DNA of 64,000 bases, taken from contig NZ_CP109027.1 in assembly GCF_036226885.1 (NCBI RefSeq), positions 2,108,001 through 2,172,000 on the forward strand. Direction: 5' to 3'. The translations under genes and the position numbers were made by a program. Shown piece after piece: positions 51,672 through 61,826 of the stretch (the first letter of the stretch is position 1; each line of letters begins with the position of its first letter). This stretch comes from Streptomyces sp. NBC_00663. Lineage in GTDB: Bacteria; Actinomycetota; Actinomycetes; Streptomycetales; Streptomycetaceae. The notes beneath the pieces were generated by a model. It did not search any database. It worked only from the letters and a program-made list of their open reading frames with translations, and had not been told where the DNA came from.

Positions 51672-52535
51672 ATGGACGAGGCACGGGCGCGGGAGGTACT
51701 GGCCGAGGCGGGGGTGCTCCCCGGGGCGGCCGGGGAGGCGCGGCTGCTCGCGCTCGGTGAGAACGCCGTGTTCGCCGCCGGTGACCTGGTCGTCAAGGTG
51801 GGCCGGGACGCCGAACTCCTGGACCGGGCGCGCCGGGAGCTGGACATCGCGCTGTGGCTCGCCGAGGCCGAGGTGCCCGCGGTGCGGGCCGCCGAGCCCA
51901 AGCCGCTGCTCGTCGCGGGGCACCCGGTGACGGTGTGGCACCGGATGCCCGATGCCGTACGGCCCGCAGAGCCCCGGGATTTGGCCGAACTGCTACGGGT
52001 GGTCCACGCGCTGCCCCTCCCCTCCTTCGAGCTGCCGCCCCGCGAGCTGCTGGGCGGTGTGGAACGCTGGCTGCGGCTGGCCGGCGAGGCGATCGACCCC
52101 GCGGACGCGGCGTATCTGCGCGAGCGCCGCGACGGCTTCGCTGCGGCCGCCGCAGCGCTCACCCCGCACCTTCCCCGCGGCCCCATCCACGGAGACGCCC
52201 TCCCCCGCAATGTGCACGTGGGCCCGGGCGGCCCGGTCCTGGTCGACCTGGAGACCTTCTCCGCGGACCTGCGTGAACACGACCTGGTGGTGATGGCGCT
52301 GTCGCACGACCGGTACGGACTGCCGACGCCGGCCTACGACAACTTCACCCGGGCGTACGGCTGGGACGTCCGGGAGTGGGAGGGTTGCTCGGTACTCCGG
52401 GGCGCCCGGGAGACGGCAAGCTGCGCCTGGGTGGCCCAGCACGCACCGAGCAATCCACAGGCGCTGGCGGAGTTCGAGCGACGGGTGAAGTCCTTGCGGG
52501 ACGGGGATGAGACGGTGCGGTGGTATCCGTTCTGA
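51672..52535 (+). CDS. APH-family phosphotransferase
   Basis: 287 aa from ATG 51672; the longer frame to 51423 overlaps the divergent permease gene. It has the aminoglycoside-phosphotransferase/choline-kinase-like fold: nucleotide-binding Lys in FAAGDLVVKVGRDAE, the catalytic loop IHGDALPRNVHV and the metal-binding LVDLETF. Substrate is unknown; genuine aminoglycoside resistance should not be assumed for this broad actinobacterial subfamily. A TIR-domain gene starts 11 bp downstream in the same direction. Confidence 0.85.
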   Translation: MDEARAREVLAEAGVLPGAAGEARLLALGENAVFAAGDLVVKVGRDAELLDRARRELDIALWLAEAEVPAVRAAEPKPLLVAGHPVTVWHRMPDAVRPAEPRDLAELLRVVHALPLPSFELPPRELLGGVERWLRLAGEAIDPADAAYLRERRDGFAAAAAALTPHLPRGPIHGDALPRNVHVGPGGPVLVDLETFSADLREHDLVVMALSHDRYGLPTPAYDNFTRAYGWDVREWEGCSVLRGARETASCAWVAQHAPSNPQALAEFERRVKSLRDGDETVRWYPF

Positions 52536-52546
52536 GAGGGTGACCG

Positions 52547-53779
52547 GTGGCCGACTTCTTATGCCCCATGCGCGGCGCGGGCCCACGCGTCTTCGTCTCA
52601 TACAGCTACGCCGACCAGACCGCCGCACAGCAGGTCGCGGATCACCTCGCTGACTGCGGCATGCAGGTCCGCAAGGAGGATGAGTCCAGCCTCCTCGGGC
52701 AGCCCCTGGAGGAGGTACTGCCCGCCCGTATCGCCGACTGCGAGGTCTTCGTCCAGTTGGTGACCAGGACGTCCGCCGTATCGGCCTGGGTGCGGAGGGA
52801 ATTCGAGTGGGCGACCAGGGCACGGGCGAAGCGGCCGGTCGTCCTGCCTCTCGTCTTCGGCGACACCGTGCCACCGGATCAGGTCTCCGCGTGGGGCTAT
52901 CTTCCGGTGCGTGATCCTCTCGATCCCTCCACCCTTTCGGTGATCCGGAAGACGGCCATGCAGGCCGTGGCGACGCTACAGGTGAACCCGCTCGCGCCCT
53001 ACGAGTTGGAGCAGAGTCCCGTACGGGTGGTTGCTACGGGCGAGCCACTGTCGCGGCGACTTCTGATCGATCCCGAGAACGTGATCCTGGGTGCCGCCGA
53101 GGCGACCGTGCACTACGCGGCCGGAACGGATGCGGAATATCGCGACCAGATGATGGCGCAGCAGCAGCGCACGGTGGGACGTCTGGCCGAGAGCATCGCC
53201 AAGCACGATGTCTTCCTGCCGCTTTTCATCGACCGGGCACGCCCTCTCGTCCAGCAGCACTGGAGCCCCGAAGACGCTCTCGAGCATCTTGTCGAGATCG
53301 TGCAGCGGCTCTTCCGGCTCACTCTGGGATCGGAACTGCTGAAACTCACACGTGACTGGCGTACGGCCGTGAGCCCCGCGCTGGGTGACGGGGCGTCGGC
53401 GTGTGCCGAAGCCGGCGAGATGGCAGACCGGCTGCAAGCCACCGCTCCGGGAATCCACGAACGTGGATTCAGACTGTGGGCACTGCGTTCGACGACCGCA
53501 TCAACGTGGCTCGAACTCGGTTTTGACGCCCCCGGATCGAAGGACAGCACGGTCGCGCTGTTCCCGGCCGACAGATTCAGCGACTCCTCCAAGCAGTTGC
53601 TGCGCTACGGACTGGCCACTCCGCAGGTGGAGATCGGGGAGACGGACTGGCTGCTGTACGGCCTTCCGCAATTGGCGGCACGGATCGTATGGAACACTCG
53701 CACGCCCGACGAGATCGTCGCCTCGGTGGAGTACGCGGGCTGGAGCCTGGCCGACTACCGCAACGTCGGTCACCACTGA
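52547..53779 (+). CDS. TIR-domain protein with uncharacterised C-terminal region
   Basis: 410 aa from GTG 52547, with GAGAGGGTGACC upstream. Residues 13-112 are a TIR domain: first strand and loop RVFVSYSYADQTAAQQVADHL, second strand MQVRKEDESSLLG, third CEVFVQLVT, and SAWVRREFEWA in which Glu85 sits where the catalytic glutamate of TIR NADases is found (W-x-x-x-E). Residues about 125-410 match no family I know; they are mixed alpha/beta with no membrane span. Bacterial TIR proteins often cleave NAD+ in antiphage defence, but no partner such as a sensor or SLATT gene is adjacent; only the phosphotransferase is. Function is therefore open. Confidence 0.8.
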   Translation: MADFLCPMRGAGPRVFVSYSYADQTAAQQVADHLADCGMQVRKEDESSLLGQPLEEVLPARIADCEVFVQLVTRTSAVSAWVRREFEWATRARAKRPVVLPLVFGDTVPPDQVSAWGYLPVRDPLDPSTLSVIRKTAMQAVATLQVNPLAPYELEQSPVRVVATGEPLSRRLLIDPENVILGAAEATVHYAAGTDAEYRDQMMAQQQRTVGRLAESIAKHDVFLPLFIDRARPLVQQHWSPEDALEHLVEIVQRLFRLTLGSELLKLTRDWRTAVSPALGDGASACAEAGEMADRLQATAPGIHERGFRLWALRSTTASTWLELGFDAPGSKDSTVALFPADRFSDSSKQLLRYGLATPQVEIGETDWLLYGLPQLAARIVWNTRTPDEIVASVEYAGWSLADYRNVGHH

Positions 53780-53801
53780 CAGAGCGGCGCCGCCCAGGGC
53801 G

Positions 53802-54530
53802 TCAGACCGTCTCGTCGGCCGCCGTCAGCTCGCGCAGGGGCCAGGTGCCGTCCACCACCGCGTCCGTCTCGCCCTTGCCGCGCAGGAACTTCTGGAAGTC
53901 CGCCGCCCAGTCCGCGTACCACTCGATCTGGCGGCGGTGCAGTTCCGCCGGGCCGAGGGCCGCGATCTTGGGGTGGCGGTCGGCTATCGCGCCGGCGAGG
54001 CGGGCCGCGGCGAGGGCGTCGGCCGAGGCGTCGTGGGCGGAGTCGAGCGGGACTCCGTACTCCCCGCAGACCGCTTCGAGGTTGCGCTTGCCGCGGCGGT
54101 AGCGGTCGACGGCGCGGTCGATGGTGTACGGGTCGACGACCGGGGCCGGGTCGAGGCCGCCCAGGCGGTCCCGGAGGGAGGGGAGGTCGTGGCGGTGGAG
54201 TTCCGCGGAGAGCAGGGTCAGGTCGAAGGCCGCGTTGTAGGCGACGACCGGGACGCCCGTCTTCCAGTACGACACCAGTACGTCCGCGATGGCGTCGGCG
54301 ACCTGGTCGGCCGGCCTGCCCTCGGCGGTCGCGCGTTCGTTGCTGATCCCGTGGACCGCGACCGCGTCCGCCGGGATCTCCACGCCCGGGTCCGCGAGCC
54401 ACTCGCGGTGTCCCATGACCTGCCCGGCCCTCACCTCGATCACGGCTCCCGTGACGATGCGCGCCTCGCGCGGATCGGTGCCGGTCGTCTCCAGGTCGAA
54501 GCCGATCAGCAGCTCCCGGTGCCAGCCCAT
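53802..54530 (-). CDS. DnaQ-like 3'-5' exonuclease (DEDDh)
   Basis: 242 aa from ATG 54530, with AAGGGGGA upstream; the extension to 54596 is unlikely. Exo I is LLIGFDLETTGTDP (Asp and Glu), Exo II VVAYNAAFDLTLL (Asp), and Exo III SAHDASADALAAARL (His and Asp), so all DEDDh residues are present. The family trims 3' ends of DNA or RNA; it includes the polymerase III epsilon subunit and oligoribonuclease relatives. In Streptomyces several stand-alone copies exist. It converges on the TIR gene with 22 bp between. Confidence 0.9.
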   Translation of the reverse strand: MGWHRELLIGFDLETTGTDPREARIVTGAVIEVRAGQVMGHREWLADPGVEIPADAVAVHGISNERATAEGRPADQVADAIADVLVSYWKTGVPVVAYNAAFDLTLLSAELHRHDLPSLRDRLGGLDPAPVVDPYTIDRAVDRYRRGKRNLEAVCGEYGVPLDSAHDASADALAAARLAGAIADRHPKIAALGPAELHRRQIEWYADWAADFQKFLRGKGETDAVVDGTWPLRELTAADETV

Positions 54531-54660
54531 GGGCGGTCCCCCTTCTTGGTGGTGCTTTCCCCCAGTGGTCTCCACGATCCCATGCGCCACTGACAATCAG
54601 AGGACCGCGTTCCGCTTGGCGCCCCGCCGGCGACTTTCTTCACCGCCCCGCCGGGGACTT

Positions 54661-55944
54661 TCACGACACCGGTCGCGAATCCACCCAAGCCGTCTCGAAC
54701 TCCTCGCGATACGTCGGGAAGAGACCGCTCTCGTCCATTTCGCCCGGCTTGACGACCTTGTTCCCGTGGCGCAGCACCAGCACCGGCGCCTCCATGCCTC
54801 GCGAGCGCCGCAGATAGGACTGCACGACGGCGATCCCGTCCGTGCCGTCGCCGTCCACGAGGTAGGCGGCGTGGCGCGGGGTCTCGTCGTAGACCTGGAT
54901 CTCGAAGGCGCCCGGGTCGCGGAGCTTGGACCGCACCCGGCGCATGTGCAGGATGTTCATCTCGACGGCCCGGCTCAACTCGCCCCGCCTCATACCGAGT
55001 TCCCGCTCGCGCCGCTTGACCGCGCTGGAGGCGGGGTTGAGGAAGAGCAGCCGCACCCGGCAGCCCGCCTCGGCGAGCCGGACCAGGCGCCGGCCGGAGA
55101 AGTTCTGGACGAGGAGGTTGAGGCCGATGCCGACCGCGTCGAGGCGGCGGGCGCCGCCGAAGATGTCCTCGGCGGGGAACTGCCGCAGCAGCCGCACCCG
55201 GTCGGGGTGCACGGCGACCACGTCCGCGTACCGGTCGCCGACGAGGTCCTCGACCGCGTCCACCGGCAGCCGGCGCGCGGAGGGCACGTCACCGCCCGCG
55301 CCGAGTATCTCAAGCAGCCGCGCCGAGGCCCGTTCGGCCTGGCCGAGGACGGCCTCGGACAGGGCCCGGTTGCGGGAGACGACGTTGCGGGTCACTTCCA
55401 GTTCGTCCAGGGCGAGTTCGACGTCCCGGCGCTCGTCGAAGTAGGGCTCGAAGCACGGCCAGTGCTGCACCATCAGCTCGCGCAGCTGCGGCAGGGTGAG
55501 GAAGCTGAGGACGTTGTCGTCGGCCGGGTCGAGCAAGTAGCCCTTGCGGCGGCTGACTTCACGTACGGCGACCGCGCGCTGCACCCATTCCTGGCCGGCC
55601 GGTCCGGCGGCGGCCACGACCCAGTCGTCGCCGTGGACGGGTTCGTAGATGGGACGCAGAACAGCGGCCACGACCGCGCGCAACCGCTGTTCGACGAGGT
55701 TCAGCCAGATGTAGGCCCGGCCGGCTCGCTGGGCGCGCGTACGCACCTCGCGCCAGGCGTCGGCGTCCCAGTCCAGCTCCGGCCCGATGGAACCGGCGGC
55801 GTCCATGGGCCGGGCCAGCGACACCGTGCCGGGCGGGACGTCTGCGGAGTTCCCCTCGTGACCCTCGTCACCAGGGGGCAACTCCAGCCCTCCCGAGCCC
55901 ACCCGCGCACCGCCTTCCGCTCCCCCGAGCTCTCCCCGTCCCAA
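54661..55944 (-). CDS. SAV2148-family HEPN domain protein
   Basis: 427 aa. The N-terminal 45 residues are low-complexity; residues about 55-200 form the HEPN region (WREVRTRAQRAGRAYIWLNLVEQRLR, LSFLTLPQLRELMVQHWPCFEPYF, LALDELEVTRNVVSRNRALSEAVL). The helix carrying the HEPN RNase motif (RN-x3-H) reads Arg186-Asn187-Val-Val-Ser-Arg191, so the catalytic histidine is replaced by arginine. The C-terminal half (FAEDIFGG through LVLRHGNKVV) is a conserved phospholipase-D-like or sensory region of unknown role. The protein is well conserved in Streptomyces; its function is not known. Confidence 0.85.
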   Translation of the reverse strand: MGRGELGGAEGGARVGSGGLELPPGDEGHEGNSADVPPGTVSLARPMDAAGSIGPELDWDADAWREVRTRAQRAGRAYIWLNLVEQRLRAVVAAVLRPIYEPVHGDDWVVAAAGPAGQEWVQRAVAVREVSRRKGYLLDPADDNVLSFLTLPQLRELMVQHWPCFEPYFDERRDVELALDELEVTRNVVSRNRALSEAVLGQAERASARLLEILGAGGDVPSARRLPVDAVEDLVGDRYADVVAVHPDRVRLLRQFPAEDIFGGARRLDAVGIGLNLLVQNFSGRRLVRLAEAGCRVRLLFLNPASSAVKRRERELGMRRGELSRAVEMNILHMRRVRSKLRDPGAFEIQVYDETPRHAAYLVDGDGTDGIAVVQSYLRRSRGMEAPVLVLRHGNKVVKPGEMDESGLFPTYREEFETAWVDSRPVS

Positions 55945-56005
55945 CGATCAAGGAAGGGTACTCCGGGACCGGTCGGCGGTGCAGCCGGATGGACAGGGTC
56001 GTTTC

Positions 56006-57322
56006 TCAACTACCGCCCAAGTAGTTGCCGTTCTGCCCGGCGAGCTCCGCCGGAGTGAGCGGATTCATAGCGGTGACGTCACGCGGGGCGATCGAGAAGC
56101 CCTGCCAGTGGACCGGCATCGGCTGCTGGTCCTCGTCCCGGGCGATGTGGTGGAAGCCGACGTTGACCCAGGCCACGGGGTGCGTGAGGGTCTGGCCGTT
56201 GACCCACTTGTCGACCGACTTGGGGTGAGCGCTGTCGCAGCGCGGGTTGTTGCTGGAGAACAGTTCGCACTTGTTGTACTGGGTGAAGTAGATGTCGTGC
56301 TTGGTGTAACTGCGGCCCGGGTAGCGGGTGGTGGGGCCGGGGACGAACTCGTACGAGCGCGCGTGGTTGTCCTTGTTCTTGCCGGTCGCACTGACCACCC
56401 GCCACCAGCGGTACGTCTTGGCGTCGCCCGCGAGTTCCTTGGTGACCTTGGTGCGGGTGGTCTTGGTGGTCGGGGTGTCCGCGCCGCGCGGGGTGACCGT
56501 CGAGTCGTACTGCTCGACCCGGTTCTTGGTGGAGCCGTCGAGGGCGAAGTCCAGGCGCCAGAAGACGTTGTGGCTGTGGCTGGTGGCCTTGTCCTTGGCG
56601 GCGCCCTTGCCGATGGGCCAGCCCTTGCCGTCACCCGCGTCGTAGTCGAACGGCGAGAGGGTGCCGGTCGCGCCGACGTTCATGTTGATGGTGCCGTCGT
56701 CCTGGAAGCGCCACTCGGTCATGTACTCGTACCAGCCGACCTGGTTGACCGTGTAGACGAGGAGGTCCTTGCCCTGGGCCTGGAAGACCTTGTTCGCGGT
56801 GTCGCCCTGCATACGGTAGGCGTGGCCGCGGGAGCGGGTGGTGGTGCACAGACCCTTGACGTTGGGGTTCTGCTCCGGGTAGGGGTCCGGGATCTTGACG
56901 GTCTTGATGGTGCCGCCCGGGCACTCGGCGGGCGCCAGGTTCATCAGGTCCTTGGCGAAGTCCTGGCCCGTCAGGTCGTCGTACTCGTTGCCGCCGTCGT
57001 CGTAGGGGACGTGGATCTGGCCGAGGCGGGCGCTGTTGAGGACCTTGATCGGAGCGGCCTCTCCCTTGGGCTGGTAGGAGATGTCGTCCAGGACGAGGCC
57101 GGCCTTGCTGTCGTAGCGCCAGCACATCCGCCAGGTGGTGCCGCTGGAGAGCTTCTGCTCGATGCGGAAGGCGGCGCTACAGTCGGGCGCCGCCGCGGCG
57201 GCGCTCTGCGGCTGGGCGGTGGCCGGTCCGGCCCCGGTCGTCAGACCGGCGGCCAGCGCGGCGACGGCGAGGCCGAGGGCCGCCGTCCGGCCGCGGGCAG
57301 GGCTGATTCTGGTGACGCGCAT
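56006..57322 (-). CDS. Secreted copper amine oxidase catalytic domain
   Basis: 438 aa with a Sec/Tat signal (GRTAALGLAVAALAAGLTTGAGPATAQ). Copper ligands of the family are present: His249 and His251 (SHSHNVFWRLDF) and a third His at 391 or 392 (WVNVGFHHIARDEDQQPMPVHWQG). The topaquinone precursor region reads QVGWYEYMTEWRFQDDG, so Tyr198 is retained but the usual Asn before it is Trp. The protein matches only the C-terminal super-beta-sandwich domain; the N2/N3-like part appears to be encoded by the gene upstream (57398-58210). The enzyme would oxidise primary amines outside the cell if the cofactor forms. Confidence 0.75.
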   Translation of the reverse strand: MRVTRISPARGRTAALGLAVAALAAGLTTGAGPATAQPQSAAAAAPDCSAAFRIEQKLSSGTTWRMCWRYDSKAGLVLDDISYQPKGEAAPIKVLNSARLGQIHVPYDDGGNEYDDLTGQDFAKDLMNLAPAECPGGTIKTVKIPDPYPEQNPNVKGLCTTTRSRGHAYRMQGDTANKVFQAQGKDLLVYTVNQVGWYEYMTEWRFQDDGTINMNVGATGTLSPFDYDAGDGKGWPIGKGAAKDKATSHSHNVFWRLDFALDGSTKNRVEQYDSTVTPRGADTPTTKTTRTKVTKELAGDAKTYRWWRVVSATGKNKDNHARSYEFVPGPTTRYPGRSYTKHDIYFTQYNKCELFSSNNPRCDSAHPKSVDKWVNGQTLTHPVAWVNVGFHHIARDEDQQPMPVHWQGFSIAPRDVTAMNPLTPAELAGQNGNYLGGS

Positions 57323-57397
57323 GAAGAAGTGACTCCCTTGCAGGAGGTGCGAGTTCGAAAACTGGACGGAGTTGGGCTCAGCAGCCGAGTGGTCAGC

Positions 57398-58210
57398 TCA
57401 GCGCTTGAGCTCGCCCACCTTGTGGGCGCTCAGGTCGATCACCAGGGACGTGGTGTCGATCCACGGCCCGTTCTTGACCTTCGTGAACAGCCGCACGCAG
57501 CGGTGCTCGCCGCACTGGTCGAGTACGGCGGACTGAGCGCCGGGCGTGGCCCGGTAGACGCCACCGCTCAGCCGCAGCTGGTCCGCAGAGGTGAGCTCCT
57601 TGCCCATGGCGTCCTTGTAGTCGGCCTTGAGGCCGGCCCCGAGCGGGTCGGCGATCAGCAGGGCCGCCGCCTCACTGCTCTCGGCGCGGCTCAGCGGCGG
57701 CTGGACGCCCTGCTGCTCGGCGGAGTCCACGACCTTGCCGGTGTCCAGGTCGACGGTCTTGGTGACGAGGGTGTCGTCCCGGTAGTCGTAGTACGACACG
57801 TCGGCGCGCCGGGACGTGTCCGTGCCGCCGGCCTCCTGTTCGGCGAGGTCGACGGTCAGCTGCTGCGGACCGCGCTCACCCGCCGCGTTCTCGCTCGCGG
57901 CGAACGTCTGCCGGTTCACGGCGAGTTTCTGGGCCCGCGCGATCTCGTCGTCGGTCAGCGGGTCGCCGCCCTTGCCCTTGTCCCCTTCGTCCGGGGCCGC
58001 CTGGACGACGCCCGGCGCGACGGGCGCGCCCTGCTCGTCCTGCCCCAGCTGCTGGGCTGCGGCCGCTGTGCCGTCGCCCTTGGTCCCGCCCGTTTCGTCG
58101 GCACCCGCCGTCCCCGGCAGCGTGATGCCGACCATCACGGCGGTCGAGGCCACCGCAATGGCCGCACCGGCCACCACCTTGCCCAGGTGGCGGCGCACTA
58201 TCTCGCGCAC
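57398..58210 (-). CDS. Secreted protein, probable N-terminal (N2/N3-like) partner of the copper amine oxidase
   Basis: 270 aa. A signal peptide (VVAGAAIAVASTAVMVGITLPGTAGAD) leads into an Ala/Gly-rich linker and then a compact domain (LTVDLAEQEAGG, VSYYDYRDDTLVTKTVDLDTGKVV, LSGGVYRATPGAQSAVLDQCGEHRCVRLF). The strand pattern resembles the small alpha/beta N-domains of copper amine oxidases. It is followed 75 bp later, in the same direction, by the catalytic-domain gene. It has one cysteine pair (CGEHRC) that could form a disulfide. No enzymatic motif is visible by itself. Confidence 0.65.
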   Translation of the reverse strand: MREIVRRHLGKVVAGAAIAVASTAVMVGITLPGTAGADETGGTKGDGTAAAAQQLGQDEQGAPVAPGVVQAAPDEGDKGKGGDPLTDDEIARAQKLAVNRQTFAASENAAGERGPQQLTVDLAEQEAGGTDTSRRADVSYYDYRDDTLVTKTVDLDTGKVVDSAEQQGVQPPLSRAESSEAAALLIADPLGAGLKADYKDAMGKELTSADQLRLSGGVYRATPGAQSAVLDQCGEHRCVRLFTKVKNGPWIDTTSLVIDLSAHKVGELKR

Positions 58211-58391
58211 ATCTTCCCCCTACTCCCCCTTCGATCCCGGGAGTACGTGTTTGCCCCACACTTTTCGGCATACCTCGTATGCACTGGTCGATCGGTAAGA
58301 GGGACGTAAGTCATAGGAGGTTCCATCACTTTCGGGGAGACTCGTGGTCAAGGAGCCCCGGCGGCGGCGACGAGCTGAAAGAGTCGTGTCC

Positions 58392-60512
<2,121 letters not shown>

Positions 60513-61745
60513 CGACGGCTGGTGGGTGCGCGCGTGGCGGGTGCCCTCGCCGTCGTACGGCGTCGGCCGCGCCGTCAGTGCGGTCGCGCAGGCGAGTGCG
60601 GCCGCCAGGCTCGCCGTACCGAAGGCCGCGACGGGGCCGTACGTCTCGGCGAGGCGGCCGGTGCCGGCCAGCGCGAGGGCCTGGCCGGCGACGAGGGCGC
60701 TGGTCGCGGACGCCATCGACTCGGCGAGCCGTGGGGGCGGCACCGCGCGCTCGGTGAGCCCGAACACCGTGATGAGGTGCGGGGCGTAGGCGACGCCGAG
60801 GACGGTGACGGCCGCGTACAGGGCGCCCAGGCCGTCGGTCCACAGGAGCGGCAGGGAGAGCGCGAAGGCGGCCGCGGTGGCCGCCCGCCAGCGCGTCCCG
60901 AGCCCCACGCGCGCGGGGACGGCCGCCATGGACAGGCCCGCGACGGCGCTCATCACTCCCATGGCGGCGTAGACGAGCCCCGCCTGGTCGGGCTGCCCGA
61001 GCCGCTCGGTGAGCGCGGTGATGCCGGCCTGGCAGGCGCCGAACATGGCGCCCTGGAGGGCGAGGGCGGCGCGGAGGGCGTGCACGGAACGGGGCATGCG
61101 GGGGCGGGCGGTGCGGCCGGTGTGCGGCTTCGCGGCGCGGCCCGTCGCCGTCGGGTGCAGGGCGAAGGCGCTGCCGCATCCGGCGACCAGTACGGCGGCT
61201 CCGGCGAGGGCGTAGGCGGGGTGGGCCAGGACCGCGGCGACGCCGACCAGGGCCGGGCCGAGGACGAAGGAGATCTCGTCGAGGGTGCTCTCGAAGGAGA
61301 GGGCGGTCGACACGGTGCTGTCGGGGGCGTGCGCGCGGCGGGCCAGAGCCACCAGGCGGGCGCGGCCGAGCGGGCCGATCAGCGGTACGGTCGCGCCGGT
61401 CGCCGCGCCGAGGAGGGCGAGGGCGGGCACAGGCAGCCGGGTGAGCGCGCCGGCCACGAGGGCGACCAGGGCGAGCGCGTTGCCGAGGGAGAAGGCGAGG
61501 ACGACCGTGCGCTGGCCGTGCCGGTCGGCGAGCCGGCCGACCAGCGGGCCGCAGGCCACCTGGCCGAGTGCGAGCGCGCCGCCGGTCAGCCCGGCGGCGG
61601 TCAGGGAGCCGCTGGTGCGGGCGACGAGCAGGACGCTGCCGAACTGGACGGTGGCCGTGGGCAGTCGGGCCAGGAAGGACACCACCGGCAGCAGGGGCCC
61701 GGTCAGGCCGATGACCTCGCGGTAGGTGCGTCCCATGGTCGTCAT
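60513..61745 (-). CDS. MFS transporter, reading frame without its own stop codon
   Basis: 411 codons of clear MFS sequence from ATG 61745 (MTTMGRTYREVIGLTGPLLP), with about 12 spans and loop motif GRLADRHGQRTVVLAFSLGNA. At 60510-60512 the frame reads a TTA codon exactly opposite the glgX stop and then continues antisense through all of glgX to 58326, giving a nominal 1139-aa product. In the +1 frame a TAG lies at 60509-60511, right where an MFS of normal size would end. A one-base frameshift near the 3' end is the simplest reading. I therefore limit the feature to the MFS part. Substrate is unknown. Confidence 0.7.
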
Positions 61746-61826
61746 CGCTCGAAACTAGCCACGCGTGCGTGGGGACGTGCAGGGGCCGATGACACGAAAG
61801 GCGGTGGGGCGGGTACGTAGGTTTGC

